Assembly (NCBI GenBank): GCA_036346355.1 | Contig: CM070583.1 | Location: forward strand, 6,944,001-7,008,000 | Direction: 5' to 3' | Origin: Rhipidocladum racemiflorum | Taxonomy: Eukaryota > Streptophyta > Magnoliopsida > Poales > Poaceae | DNA: 64,000 nt | Shown: positions 33,001 through 44,700 of the stretch, piece by piece | Layout: each line of letters starts with the position of its first letter | Position numbering within the stretch: position 1 is the first letter of the stretch | The notes under the pieces: generated by a model | What the model was told of the DNA's origin: nothing | The model's database searches: none | The model's input: only the letters and a program-made list of their open reading frames with translations | Position numbers and translations under genes: made by a program

Positions 33001-33381
33001 TCGGCTCAGCAGATAGCAAAGAGGGACGCGGCCGATGCGACAACCGAGCTGACGACCCTTTGGAGGGTCGGCTAGGTTGTCTGCGACCAGTTGCTAGGGC
33101 TTACCCCTGGCCCGAGCTCCCTTTCCGTACTGCTGGGGGGCGTGCCGGAGCACGTTGAAGCTTCGGTGCGCGAGGCGACGACGCTCGGCGCTTCCTCGGC
33201 GCTAGTCAATGCCATCTCCTACTATGATGGCATCGACCTCGAGATGGTCGGGAGCGGGGTCGCTGCGAACCGGATCGACGAGGAAGTCGATGGGTTCGAG
33301 TCCCAGGTCGACCCGTACGCCCGGGAGATTGCCGAGAGGATTTCACCACGGAGTATCCTTCACCGGGGGGAAGATGATTAG
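30019..33381 (+). pseudogene. Tat antisense ORF (putative gypsy-type transposon protein, Transposase_28), spliced, broken
   Basis: Exons are inferred as 30019-30864, 30941-31359, 31437-32279, 32351-32842 and 32909-33381, each with GT/AG borders (for example GTAGGT...TCGCAG, GTAAGT...GTGCAG, GTAAGG...TTGCAG). Exon 1 holds the conserved domain (LASFYERGFGLPLHPFVRGL, FVLFHI-type core, HNEWFYIQN) found in antisense ORFs of rice Tat elements. Exon 2 is basic then acidic (KRAAAVRKKEERAARAA). Exon 3 has a 75-bp repeat. Exons 4 and 5 are a long coiled coil (EEERDRFGAMLRDAQGAL) ending in a conserved tail (LVNAISYYDGIDLE). Damage: TAG at 30103-30105 just after the start, frame changes in exon 3 and near 32800, TGA at 32944-32946, TAG at 33073-33075. 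The role of aORF proteins is unknown. Confidence 0.75.
31605..31898 (+). repeat. 75-bp tandem repeat inside aORF exon 3
   Basis: Three full 75-bp units start at 31674, 31749 and 31824, preceded by a shorter unit at about 31605-31673. The unit is a multiple of three, so it stays open in several frames. One frame gives GRMAFATPVEGVEEVL followed by prolines; the frame predicted from the splice site gives an Arg/Ser-rich repeat instead. Which frame was used originally is uncertain. Confidence 0.85.
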
Positions 33382-34160
33382 TTTTTGTGTTTTGCGTCCG
33401 TGGGGTGGTGAAAAAATATGTAATGAACAATTGAAATGGTCGCTTTAAGTTTCCCTTCGCTTATCCCGCGTTTCTTTGTCGTGACGAACACTTTTCGACC
33501 GTAGCTATGGGATCCGCGGGGTTTCCCGAGAGCGTGGGTGTTATGTCGACCACGTCCGAAGGAAATGCGAGAGAGGACAAACTTAGAGCGCTCACTTTGG
33601 AGAAGAGGTGTTTTCGACCGGCCTCGGCTTGCCCGGTTCGGGTGACCTCCTTCTTCCGCGAAGTGCCACTTCGAAGCCGTAGCCACAGGGGCGTAGGCCG
33701 TAGCACTTGGGTCGAAGGGGGTTACCGTGAGGGAGACCGTTTGGTCGGTCTGGTTACCGACCCAGGTCGAAGTGTTTTCGACCGGCCTCGGTTCGCCCCG
33801 CTCGAGTAACTTCCTTCTTCCGCGAAGTGCCACTTCGAAGCCGTGGCCGCAGGGGCGTAGGCCGTAGCACTTGGGTCGAAGGAGTTACCACGAGGGAGAC
33901 CGTTTGGTCGGTCGGTTCACTTACCCAGGTTACTGTGTGTGGTTAAGTAGCCCCCGAGTGGGGCGCGGGGACTGGGGTACAGTCGTCGCGTGCCACTTTG
34001 AGCTCGGGGGAAAGAGACGTGTTAAAAACGGAAAGGAGTTTTTAGGATTAGATTGCCTTAACTTTTCTGGAGGGCCGCGCCGTGGTTGGAACTGGTGTAG
34101 GATGCTTTAGCTTCTGGTCCTTGTTATTACTCGACGCGCTTCGTATTCCGTTCCGCGGAG
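33382..34160. other. Intergenic region between the two antisense genes
   Basis: It contains a direct duplication of about 165 bp (about 33603-33770 and 33770-33935) with the blocks TTTTCGACCGGCCTCGG, CGAAGTGCCACTTCGAAGCC and GACCGTTTGGTCGGTC. The palindromic CGAAGTGCCACTTCG lies in each copy. No reading frame is credible. Confidence 0.6.
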
Positions 34161-34168
34161 TATAAAAG
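34161..34168 (+). promoter_or_regulatory. TATA box of the small antisense gene
   Basis: TATAAAAG within GAGTATAAAAGGAGG, 57 bp upstream of the ATG at 34218. The spacing leaves a leader of about 25-30 bases. Confidence 0.6.
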
Positions 34169-34217
34169 GAGGTGCGTCGGGACCTTTTTGATTTGTGCCA
34201 GACTCCTTAGGACCGCT

Positions 34218-34448
34218 ATGGACGATCGCTTCGTTAGACTCCTTAGGGAGTCCGTCGCAGATGCGGAGGAGGCCTGACAGAAGATCGTGGTCGACGTGGA
34301 GGCCGGCGCCGTTGTCTGGGACGCCAGACGGGTCGACGCCCTCATCGCGGCTGTCCCTCGCCTTCGGGTGGTGAGGGCGCCGCTGATTGAGGCGCTGACC
34401 GAGCGGCGCCATGCGTCGTTCGGCTGGATCGACGAGCGCCTGGAGTGA
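34218..34448 (+). pseudogene. Small antisense gene of the Tat element (76 codons, one stop)
   Basis: The ATG at 34218 reads MDDRFVRLLRESVADAEEA, then TGA at 34275-34277, and continues in frame as QKIVVDVEAGAVVWDARRVD to the final TGA at 34446-34448. Apart from the single stop it is a clean frame, predicted mostly helical and acidic. A TATA box lies 57 bp upstream and AATAAA signals about 65 bp downstream, so it looks like a separate compact gene on the strand opposite to gag-pol. It lies between the aORF and the integrase. I do not recognise a domain or function. Confidence 0.5.
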
Positions 34449-34507
34449 TGGGGAGCCTTGATCCGGGCGGGTTGCCTCCGCCGGGGGACTAGTGTCCCCC
34501 CTTTTTG

Positions 34508-34526
34508 TAAATGAATAAAATAAAAA
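34508..34526 (+). terminator. Polyadenylation signals after the small antisense gene
   Basis: AAATGAATAAAATAAAAAA contains AATAAA and overlapping AATAAAA about 65 bp after the stop of the 76-codon frame, in the correct strand and spacing for a plant poly(A) signal. Confidence 0.5.
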
Positions 34527-34989
34527 AGTTGCTTATTACGCTTCCCTCTTCTGTTTGTTGGTTGCTCTTCTTCTTCTTTTCCATGGGCTTCGATGACCGT
34601 AGCTTTTTAGGGACCGCGAGGGGTCGAGCGTAGGTCGGAAGCAGGCGTTAGTGCGAGCTTACTTCGACCAACTGCTAGTTGTTTTGCACGCGCAATTTCT
34701 CCGACCCGCAGGGCACTGTTTCGGGACCTTTGCCGCCGGGGCATAGGTCATAGTGCTTGGGGTCGACAAAAGGTATTAAGAGGAGGAAATAGACATGGTC
34801 GGATGACCGACCGTCGTGATTTCTCGGTTTAGAAATTTTTTGAGTGGTACAAGGAGAAGGGAGGTCTTCTAAGGATAAAACCTTCTTAACTTCTCTATAT
34901 TCCACGCGTTGGCAATGAGGTTGCCCTCAGCATCCTTGAGACGAAAGGTGCCGGGTCGGAGGACCTCCGCGACAGTGAAAGGGCCTTCC

Positions 34990-37900
34990 TAGGGCGGGGA
35001 AAGCTTGTGCCTGTCATTGCTGGACTAGACTTGGCGCAGCACTAAATCGCCGACGTCGAACGACCAGCCGCGAACCAGACGACTGTGGTATCGCCGTAGT
35101 GTCTGCTGGTACTTGGCTGACCACAGGACGGCGATGTCTCGTGCTTCGTCGAGTCGATCGAGGTCATCCTGTTGTGCCTCCGACCCCCGCGCGTCGTTGT
35201 AGGCCTGTACTCTTGGGGCGCCGTACTCGAGGTCGGTCGGGAGGACGGCCTCCGCTCCGAACACCAGGAAGAACGGCGTGAATCCGGTCGACCGTGCAGG
35301 CGTGGTCCGCAAACTCCAGAGAACGGGGGGCAGCTCGGCCGCCTACCGTCCCGCGATTTTCTTCAGTCGACTGAAGATTCGCGGCTTGAGTCCTTGGAGA
35401 ATCATGCCGTTGGCTCGCTCGGCTTGGCCGTTGGCACGGGGGTGCGCAACCGCTGCCCAGTCGACACGGATGTTGAAGTCGTCGCAGAATTCGAGGAACT
35501 CCTTCCCCGTGAACTACGTTCCGTTGTCGGTGATGATGGAGTTCGCAACCCCAAAGCGGTAGACGATGTCGCGGAAGAAGCTTGCCGCCTGCGCGGAGGT
35601 AATGTCGCTAGCGGCTTGGCCTCTATCCACTTCGTGAATTTGTCTACGGCGACGAGCAAGTGGGTGAAACCTCCGGGCGCCTTTCTGAAGGGTCCGACCA
35701 GGTCGAGCCCCCAGACCACGAAGGCCCACGTGATGGGGATCATCTGTAAGACTTGTGCTTGGAGGTGCGTTTGCATGGCGAAGAATTGGCATCCTTCGCA
35801 AGTGCGGACAATCTGCGTAGCGTCAGCCACAGCAATCGGCCAGTAGAAGCCTTGCCGAAAGGCTTTCCCTACCAAGGATCGTGGCGCGGCATGGTGTCCG
35901 CAGACCCCGCTGTGGATGTCGACCAGCAGGTGTCTCCCCTGGTAGGCCGGGATGCACTTCTGAAGGATCACGGAGGGGCTCCTTTTGTAGAGGACCTTCT
36001 CGACCAGGACAAAGGACTTGGCCCGCCGAGCGAGGCGCCGAACCTCGGTGGGGTCGGTGGGGAGCGATCCATCTGTCAACCGGTCGATGAAGGGTTGCCT
36101 CCAGTCGGACTCGACATTCAGCACACTATGGCCCGACCTAGGCGGGTGCGCGTCCGACCGATCGTCGGTCGGTGCATCCGTTTTTAGGGGGTCGGCTGCG
36201 TCCTCGTCGGTCGGATCCACCCGGATGGACAGCTTGTGGAGGTCGGAGACGAAGACTCCGGGAGGGACCGGGCCTTTGCTTGAGGCGAGATTGGCGAGGG
36301 AGTCGGCTTCTCCATTGTAGCGTTGGTAGCTATGGTGAAGCTCGAATCCTTTGAACCTTCCCTCGAACTTGCGGACCTCCAAGCAATAGGTCGCCATACG
36401 GGCGTCGCGAGGCTCCGTGGCCTTCATCACTTGGTCGACGACCAGCTTGGAGTCACCGTGGACGTAGAGCCGCTGAGCGCTGAGGTCGATGGTGATCCTG
36501 AGGCCGTTGACGAGGGCTTCGTATTCGGCGACATTGTTGGTTGCATCGAAAAGCAGTCGAATCGCGTACAGAAGCTTGTTGCCGAGAGGGGAGACAATGA
36601 TGACCCCCGCACCAGCCCCGTTCTTGGTGTAGGACCCATCGAAGTACATCGTCCATTACTCGGGGTCCTCGACCGTCGGCGGGACTTGCGCCTCAGTCCA
36701 CTCGGCAACGAAGTCGGCCAAGACCTGCGACTTGATCGCCGTCCTGGGGACGTACGATATGTCAAGGCCGTTGAGCTCGAGAGCCCACTTGGCGATCCTT
36801 CCAGTGGCGTCGCGGTTGTGGACGACTTCTCCAAGGGGTGACGAGGTCACCACGGAGATGGGGTGCCGGTCGAAGTAGTGGACCAGCTTCCTCTTCGTGA
36901 TGAGCACCGAATACAACAGCTTCTGTACCTACGGGTACCGAACCTTTGTTTCGGAGAGTACTTCACTGACGAAGTAGACCGGCCTCTGCACCTTGAAGAT
37001 GTGGCCTTCCTCCGCTCGCTCCACGACAAGCGCCGCGCTGACAACATGGGTTGTGGCGGTGATGTAGAGGAGCAGCGGCTCTTGCGGTTCCGGGGCGACC
37101 AATACTGGAGGTGAGGTCAAGAATGCCTTCAGTCGACTGAGGGCTTCCTGAGCTTCTTGGGTCCAGCAGAAATGATCGGATTTCTTCATCAGCTTGTAAA
37201 GTGGCATCCCGCGCTCGCCGAGGCGAGAGACAAAGCGGCTCAGAGCCGCGAGACACCCCATCAGCCTCTGGACCCCCATCAGGTCATTGATCGGCCCTAT
37301 CCTCATGATGGCAGAGATCTTGTCACGGTTGGCTTCGATGCCGCGCTCGGAGACGATGAAGCCGAGCAATTTCCCCTTCGGAACCCCGAAAACACATTTC
37401 TCGGGGTTGAGTTTTATGCGAAACCGCCGAAAGTTCGCAAAAGTTTCCTCCAGGTCGGTGACGAGGTCGTCGGCCTTCCTGGTCTTGATAACGATGTCGT
37501 CGACGTAGGCTTCGATGTTACGGCCTATTTGGTCGGAGAAACACGCTTGCATACATCGCTGGTATGTAGCGCCCGCGTTCTTTAGGCCAAACGGCATCGT
37601 GACGTAACAGTACGAGCCATACGGAGTGATGAAGGAAGTAGCGAGCTGGTCGGACTCCTTCATCGCGATCTGGTGGTAGCCCGAGTAGGCGTCCAGAAAA
37701 GAAAGGGACACACCCGGCGGTGGAATCTATAACTTGGTCGATACGAGGCAGTGGGAACGGGTCTTTCGGACAGGCCTTGTTGAGGCTCGTATAGTCAACA
37801 CACATTCTCCATTGCCCAGACTTCTTCTTTACAAGAACGGGATTGGCGAGCCACTCGGGGTGACGCACCTCCCTTACAAAGCCAGCGGCCAAAAGTTTGG

Positions 37901-38024
37901 CGATTTCTTTCTCAATGGCCTTGCGCTTTTCTTCGTCGAAGCGGCGCAGGTGTTGGGCGACCGGCCTGGAGCCCGGTCGGATGTTCAAGGAGTGCTTGAC
38001 GGCTTCCCTTGGGATTCCTGGCAT
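34990..38024 (-). pseudogene. Tat pol: RT, RNase H, archaeal-type RNase H, integrase (multiple stops)
   Basis: RT starts near 38024; WRMCVDYTSLNKACPKDPFP precedes a frameshift at about 37712, then SFLDAYSGYHQI and the catalytic YVDD (37496-37507). The RT-linked RNase H follows. A TAG at 36929-36931 and TAA at 36656-36658 interrupt the same frame. The second RNase H (from 36649) has DGSYTKNGAGAG, NVAEYEALVNG, HGDSKLVVDQV and GEADSLANLAS, with the catalytic Asp-Glu-Asp-Asp set. Integrase has the zinc-binding GVCGHH...CEGC, the LDLVGPF core, a frameshift near 35620, SIITDNGT, a TAG at 35512-35514, and a C-terminal part (35025-35312, FFLVFGAEAVLP). All domains are recognisable but the polyprotein cannot be made. 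Confidence 0.92.
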
Positions 38025-38272
38025 GTCCGAGGGTTTCCAGGCGAAGACGTCTCGGTTTTCTCGGAGGAAGTCGACGAGCGCGCTTTCCTATTTGGCGGGG
38101 AGAGCCGCCCCGATCCGTACCATCTTGGCGGGATCCTCTGGATCGACCGCGACCTCCTTCGCGTCCTCCGCGGACTTGAAGGAGCTTGGCCCCGACTTGC
38201 AGGAGTCGGGAGTGGACTCGGGGGCCCTTTCTTGGAAGCGGGCGAGCTCGGCGGACGCGATGACCGCTGAGG

Positions 38273-39628
38273 CTAGCTCGCAACTGCTCTGCTCGCAGTT
38301 GTAAGCGAGCTAGAAAGACGAGGCCACAGTGATGACGCCCTGTGGCCCGACATCTTCAGCTTGAGGTAGGTGTAGTTGGGGACCGCCATGAACTTCGCGT
38401 AACATGGCCTCCCTAAGATGGCGTGGTAGGAGCCGGGAAAATCCACAACCTCAAAAGTGAGGTTCTCGGTGCGGAAGTTGTCCGGGCTCCCGAAGGTGAC
38501 GGGCAGGTCGACCTGCCCGAGCGGATGGGCCTGTTGGCCTGGGATGACGCCGTGGAAAGGCGCCTTGCTCTGCCGGAGGGCGGAGCGAGGGACCCCCAGT
38601 GCGTCTAAGGTCTCAACATACATGATGTTGAGGCCACTGCCGCAGTCCATGAGCACCTTGGTCAGGCGCTTCGTTCCCATGATGGGGTCGACGACGAGCG
38701 GGTAGCGTCCCGGGTGCGGGACATGGTCGGGGTGGTCGGTCCGGTCGAATGCGATCGGGCACTCCGACCACCACAGGTAGCTGGGCACGGCGGGGGTCGC
38801 CGTGTGAACTTCGCGGTAGGCGAGCTTCAACCGACGCATGTCGGCGTAGCATGCCGCCCCACCGAAGATCATGAGGCAACCGTCGAGTTGTGGGAACTCG
38901 TCAGTCGTCTCGTCTCCCTTAGCCCCGGCGTCGGACGCTGGGTCGCGCTTCTTCCCCTTGCCCCGCGAGGTTGTGGTGTTCCCGGAGAGGAAACGCTTGA
39001 GGACTTCGCAGTCCCGATACTTATGTTTGACGGGATAGTCGTAGTTTGGGCACGGACTATCCATCAGCTTCTCGAAATGGTCGGGCGCTTGCCGAGCCTG
39101 CTGCTTGGCAGGGCGGTCGGCCGCGGTGACCATGCGGCCTTCGCGGACTTGCTTCCCCTTCCGTTTCTTCTTGTCGGTGCGGTCGGAAGGGGTGCTGGCC
39201 TCCGAGCCGGACGCTTTGTGGGCCACCTTCCTCTCGAAGATGGCCCCCACGGCCTCCTCGCCGGAGGCGTGGTTGGTGGCAATGTCGAGGAGATCCTTGG
39301 TGGTCCGGGGCTTCCCAGCCCAGCTTGTGGACCAGAGCCTCGCAGGTGGTGCCGTAAATGAACGCCCCGATGACGTCGGTGTCGCGGATGTCGGGGAGCT
39401 CATTACACTGCTGGGAGAAGCGGCGAATGTAGTCCCGGAGGGTTTCCCCCGGTTGCTGCTTGCAGCTCTTCAAATCCCAGGAGCTGCTAGGGCGTTTGTA
39501 TGTGCCCTGGAAGTTCCCAACGAAAAGGTTCACCAGGTCGGCCCAACTCCCGATAGTGTCCACGGGCAGGTACTCGAGCCAGGCTCGGGTAGAGTCCGCG
39601 AGGTAGATGGGGAGGTAGGAGAGGAGAA
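38273..39628 (-). pseudogene. Tat gag C-terminal part and protease, truncated by the LARD
   Basis: Minus-strand reading begins at the LARD junction with FSYLPIYLADSTRAWLEYLP, inside the retrotransposon gag domain, then LVNLFVGNFQGTY and DYIRRFSQQCNEL. A frameshift lies near 39320. Next comes a zinc-knuckle-like CPNYDYPVKHKYRDC, then the protease with TKVLMDCGSGLNIMY and ILGRPCYAKFM. The active-site triad reads Asp-Cys-Gly rather than the usual Asp-Gly/Ser/Thr-Gly. A link to RT follows at about 38270. The upstream part of gag is on the far side of the LARD, and a middle section is missing. Confidence 0.9.
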
Positions 39629-41780
39629 TGTGACACCACGAAGTGTCGTAGCCTTATAAAATGTGCATAATGAGGTCAAAAACATTATGAAATATGGTAT
39701 TGGATGTTAAAACCATATGGTATGAGGTTTAATTGCGTTTCCGGGAGTTTGGGCCTTTCCGGGGGAGTTTGGGCCTAAAAGAAGGGGTTGTGGGCTTTGG
39801 TGGGATGGAGTATGAGTCCATTTAGGACTAGGATTCCTGTATGGGCTGGTTTAAGGGGCTCCCCCTGCCCACTTGCTGCGCCCCCACACCTCCCTTGTGC
39901 GCCCCCACTCCACCCCCTTGAGCCCTAGCCGCCACCCCCCTTTCCTCCCCCTTTGGCCGTGCGCCCCTCCCCTTGCCCCCTTTGCTCCCCTACCTCTCCA
40001 CCACCTCTCCTCCACCCCCTTGCTGCCCTAGGGTAGCCTCCCCACCCCCTGCACCTCGAGGATCCATCCGTTGGAGCGAGGAGCGAGCCGGGAGGAGATA
40101 TATTGGGTTTTTGTGCGTCGGGCGAAGGTATGGCCGTGGGACTCATTGGGGTTGGACTAGATTAGATGAATTTTAGAAGTGGTCACGTTCTCTGTTTCGG
40201 ACAGCATGAGCAGTCGACCTAGGGTTCGGTTTTTCGCCAATTTAGATTCCGAATTTGGACGTCCGTCTGTTGAATAAGTTGTAGATAATTTCAATATCTT
40301 TCCGTGGATATAAAGAATGTCCAATTCCGATCAGCCATTTGAAAGTTATGGCTGTTTTACCGAGCATGTTAAAATCTGTGACGTGATTGGAACATATCTC
40401 GGTATTTTGTAGATTAAACAACTTTATAGTCCGAATCAGTCTTTCCTTATACTTAAAAAAAGTTGGGAAATTTCCTAAGATACGCGAGTATGTACTCGTT
40501 TAATTGATTCGGAGTCCCAGAACTCAAGTTATGCCTTTTGGAAGGCTGCTGTCCCGACGGGACAGAATCTCTGTTTTTGGGTTTTGCGAGTAGTTGGCAA
40601 TGTCGGGGTAGATGAGGGTTTGCGTACTGTTTTGTGGACATGATTGTGAGTGTGTGGTACCTATGTGCAGGTGGTGTGACCCCGGGAGTGCCCTCTTCAT
40701 CTCGCCAATCCGTCGCCCGTGGTTAAGGCAAGTGTATTGGAATGGGTAGCGGATTGTGGATTGTTTGATTGATTGAGATTGAAATTTGAATATGTGATAT
40801 GTTCACATGCCATGCTTTAATGTTTGCCATTGATATGATGAATATGTTTATTATGTGATGATGCCATGTGTTAATGTACAAGTTATCCATGATAATGCCA
40901 TATGTTAATGTACAAGTTATTCATGAGGTTGACATATTTGCATACATGGCATGATACATGGCCCGGGCGGTGAGAAAGTCATAACTAGTCCGGGGAAGGT
41001 CAGTGAGAAAGTTATGACTATTCCGGAGAGCCAATGAGTAAGTCCTACATCGTGATTCCATCCACCGCGGTGTGGGGAAGCGAGGAGTAGGCACCCTCCA
41101 TCTTCGGGATGGAAGGGGGGAGAGGGTGCACACCGACGGGTGTGTACTCAATCATACCGGTTTGAGTTTCCAAGGAGATATGAGCATCGCATCGCATCGC
41201 ATTGCATACATAATGATGATGATAATGATTTGTGAACATGGATGAGATGATATACATGATGTGAGTTGTTGTAGCCATGTAATTGTTTATGTTTGTACCA
41301 TTGCAATATACTTGCTGAGTGATGAACTCACGCTTGTGTTTATGTTGTTTATTTTTAGGTACCATGACACCGGCATGTGGGAAGGGGAAATAGCTACACA
41401 TCTTCACGTAGTCCAGCCACATTTACTATTGTTTAGTCAAGTTCATAATAAGTGCCATGAACTAGGTGTTTGGAATAATTTTTGTGTGCTTATGATCCTT
41501 ATTTGCTTAGCCATAGTTTATGGAGTGGTTGGCTTTAGTATTATTGCCTTATGTTGATGCTATATTCATTTATATTGCTGTTTTAGATGCCTTATGTTTT
41601 GCTATGAACTGCCTTGTTATTGCTATTGCTTCAATTCATGTTAGACCAAAGGAGATGCTGCCGAAATTTCAGTTTTTAGCATGTGCGCCTTTGCTGTAAT
41701 TTATATTTAATTGTGGTATTTAGATGTTGTTTAGTCTATGTTTGGTAGCATTCGGGCATATTAATTGCCGGGGTGTTACA
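39629..41780 (+). mobile_element. 5' LTR of the LARD (2152 bp)
   Basis: It starts TGTGACACCACGAAGTGTCG and ends GCCGGGGTGTTACA. It is collinear with the solo LTR at 18087-20332. The GGTCGGTGAGAAAGT-type duplication (40966-41036), hairpin block (about 41084-41150) and GGAGATGCTGCCGAAATTT (41651-41669) are present. It is very close to the 3' LTR outside the insertions, which indicates a fairly recent transposition. Confidence 0.92.
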
Positions 41781-44700
41781 GTTGGTATCAGAGCGGGCTG
41801 TAGGTCCTTGGAATATGTATTTTTAGTGTCATACCTTAGGTTACAACTAAAATGTGATGTGGAATAACTTAGAAACATGGCTTAGATTTTTACTAAAATT
41901 TTGTCATAGGATAGCAACATTAAAACTTGCAAAAATGGTATAACTAATTTAAAATTTGACACACAATGGATGCACAGTAGGAAAGGGTATGGGTATCGTT
42001 TCTTTACACTTAAATGTTGTAAGCTATGATGTTGAATGCTTCATTTGACAATGCATGTTGCTATGTCAATGAGATAAATGATTGAATTGCTCTTGTTGTT
42101 GTGATAGAGTGGGGTTGTGGTGCCGAAGGGTTTCGGTCACATCTCTTTATTCATAGTAAGGGTGAGGTTTGACGGTGTGACCGGTTAGCGCCATCACCGA
42201 AGAACTATTAACCCCTGTAGGAGAAGAGTGCTTACCCTTTCTGTCGTAGATCGAGTAGTTGACTGGAGTCAAATAGAAGAGTTTGGTGGTGGATTCCTTC
42301 GGATGTTCCTTATCGTTCTGTGGTCGGTCTTGGTTGGTTTTCTTGGTTTTAGTTGATGGAAACCAAAAGAAAAGTGTTTGGTCTTGGATTTTCGCGAATC
42401 GTTCCGTATGCGGTGTGTGGTTTTGTCTTCCTTGGTTGAAGACGAAGAAGAGGAGTCTAGTGCTGCGCTTCTTTTGGGCGCCTTTCCAGTTTTGATGCCT
42501 AGTTTGTTGATTGCTTTATGGGGAAGAAGCATTCAATTTATTCCTGTGCTTGTCTTTCTTCGAGGTTAAAGGAGTTATTGCGGAGTTGTGCCAGACCTGG
42601 CTGTCAGGGCTGAAGTTCTGTGCCTTTGTAGGAGTAAGTGGTGTTTGATTTCGTTATTTTGCTGGTTTAAGAAATCATCTTTGAAGAACCCTCCTTGTTT
42701 CGTGAAAGTTTGGGGTTTGGTGTTAAGGTTTTATTTGCAAAGGTTTATTTGATCGCTTGGTTCCCTCCTGTGGGAGTCTTTGAGATTGAAAAGTGTTTTG
42801 GAAAATTCCTTTTGCATGACCAAGTGTGGGTTTGTCTCATTGCAACTTTGAGAGTCAAGTTTCCTTATGAATTTGGGATGAGCTTTAAAACTAAAATGCT
42901 GCAAACCAAGTAAGTAGTCTTTTGACTGAAATCATTTGTCCCTAGTAAGAATTGTTGTTTAGCATGTTATGTAACATGTACCAATGTGGTTTATGGGATG
43001 ATGCATTGTTAAGTTAATTTGTGAGTTGAAACAATTCAATGCGGTTGTTATCTCTAGCTTGAGAATAAATAGACTACTAGTGTTGTAGTTTACTCTTAGC
43101 AAGAATGATTGAATGTGCTAAAGTACATGCTTAGAATCTGTTGCTTTGCTTTAAAAGTGCTTATGACCCTTGATAATGTTTAAAGTTTTAAACCCTGTTG
43201 CATAGTTAGAACATTAAGATGATGTAAACTGCTGATATTGTTAAAGAAGCTTTGCTGGTTGTTTAAAGATGTTCTAATTTAAACATGTTAGTAGAGAAAT
43301 TTGATCATGCTAGCTTGTGACCTTAACTAGGAAGTTGATTAGAGTTGCTATTCATGTTGTTGCAAAATACTAGTATATTTGGAAGTATGCAGTTGTGTCT
43401 CTACAATGTTAGTATTGATATCAATTGAGAAGACATAAGACTTATTGTTCATGATGTTGTTAAGAGCAGTGTTAATGCTAATCTATTTTATATAGTTGGG
43501 GTATGTTGGGTGGTGGTAATTTTGTTATCACCTATGTATAGGGTAGCTGAAAGTAATGTTGTTGGTTGATGATTATGCCCATTTGTTTTTATTTATGACT
43601 AAGTAGTGGTGGTAACTGTTTAGATTACTCGTTGGAAAACCATGGTTAAAATAGAGGAAAATTTTAACATGTTGCGATGGAGTGAGCTTTGGATAATTTA
43701 CCTGATGTAGAATTTTATCCTTAATGAATGTATGTCTTAGAATCATAGTTATGAATTTTATCGTGTAGAGATAATACTTATTTGTTGAAGTCATTTTATT
43801 GATTGAACGAGTTTTAATCATCAGGATGTTGAGGTATGGATGGTATAAAATTGATACGTTGATCATGCTTAAGAATCTGTTGAAGTGCTATGTTTCAAAT
43901 TTAGAATAAGATGTATTATGTTTTGGTGATCCGTGGGGATCATGTCAATGTAGTCTTGGTTGTTTGCCTTTTTGATAAGCATCATAAACCCTAATTAAAA
44001 GTGTTGGGAATGGTAACTAGAGGAAGAATTTGTTGTGAAGCTTTTTGGTTGAATTGTGTTGGGGCTCCTCAGGGAGTAGATAGTGATTATTGAAGTCTTT
44101 TATGGAAAGCGTAGTGGAGTACTAGAGATGGTTCTTTTTATGCTGAGCTTGTGTTTAAAAGCTTTTGGACTGGTTTGGTTGTTTGCCATTTTGGTTGAAG
44201 GGTTTTCGGTCAAGGTGTTCCATATGCTGTGTTTCAGAGTTTCCCTAAAACTCGCAGAAATTGGTGCAAATATTTGGTTTTGGCTAATTTGTTTAGTTGG
44301 TGTTATGAGTATGGATTTACACCCCAAAAGTTCTTGAGTGGATCGCGCCCTTTCGCGTTCGCCCGGAATTATCTTTTGGAATAAATTTTAAAGGAAACAA
44401 ATGGACATAAAGGGTTATGTTGGAAAACTCACGAGGTTTAATTTGTAATCTTTTCTTTGCTAGAGTTGGAGTTATTTGGAAAAAAAATCTGTGTAGAGTT
44501 TGCAAGTGCTTCAAAAGGTGGTTTTGTGGATGTTTCATCGGCGATGCTGTTAGTGAAGTGTTCTCTTTTGAAAATGAGTTCCCTTTCTCTTTGAGAAAAT
44601 TTATGGTGGTTGTTTGTGCAGATGTTTGACTTTGGAGTCGATGTTCTTTTCCAAAATGGTGATTTTGGTTAAAATGCGATGTCTTGCAAGTTTAGCTATC

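Noticed and set aside
41783..41794. tRNA gene fragment
   Set aside because: The tRNA-complementary stretch is only 12 bases and sits directly after an LTR, so it is a primer-binding site.
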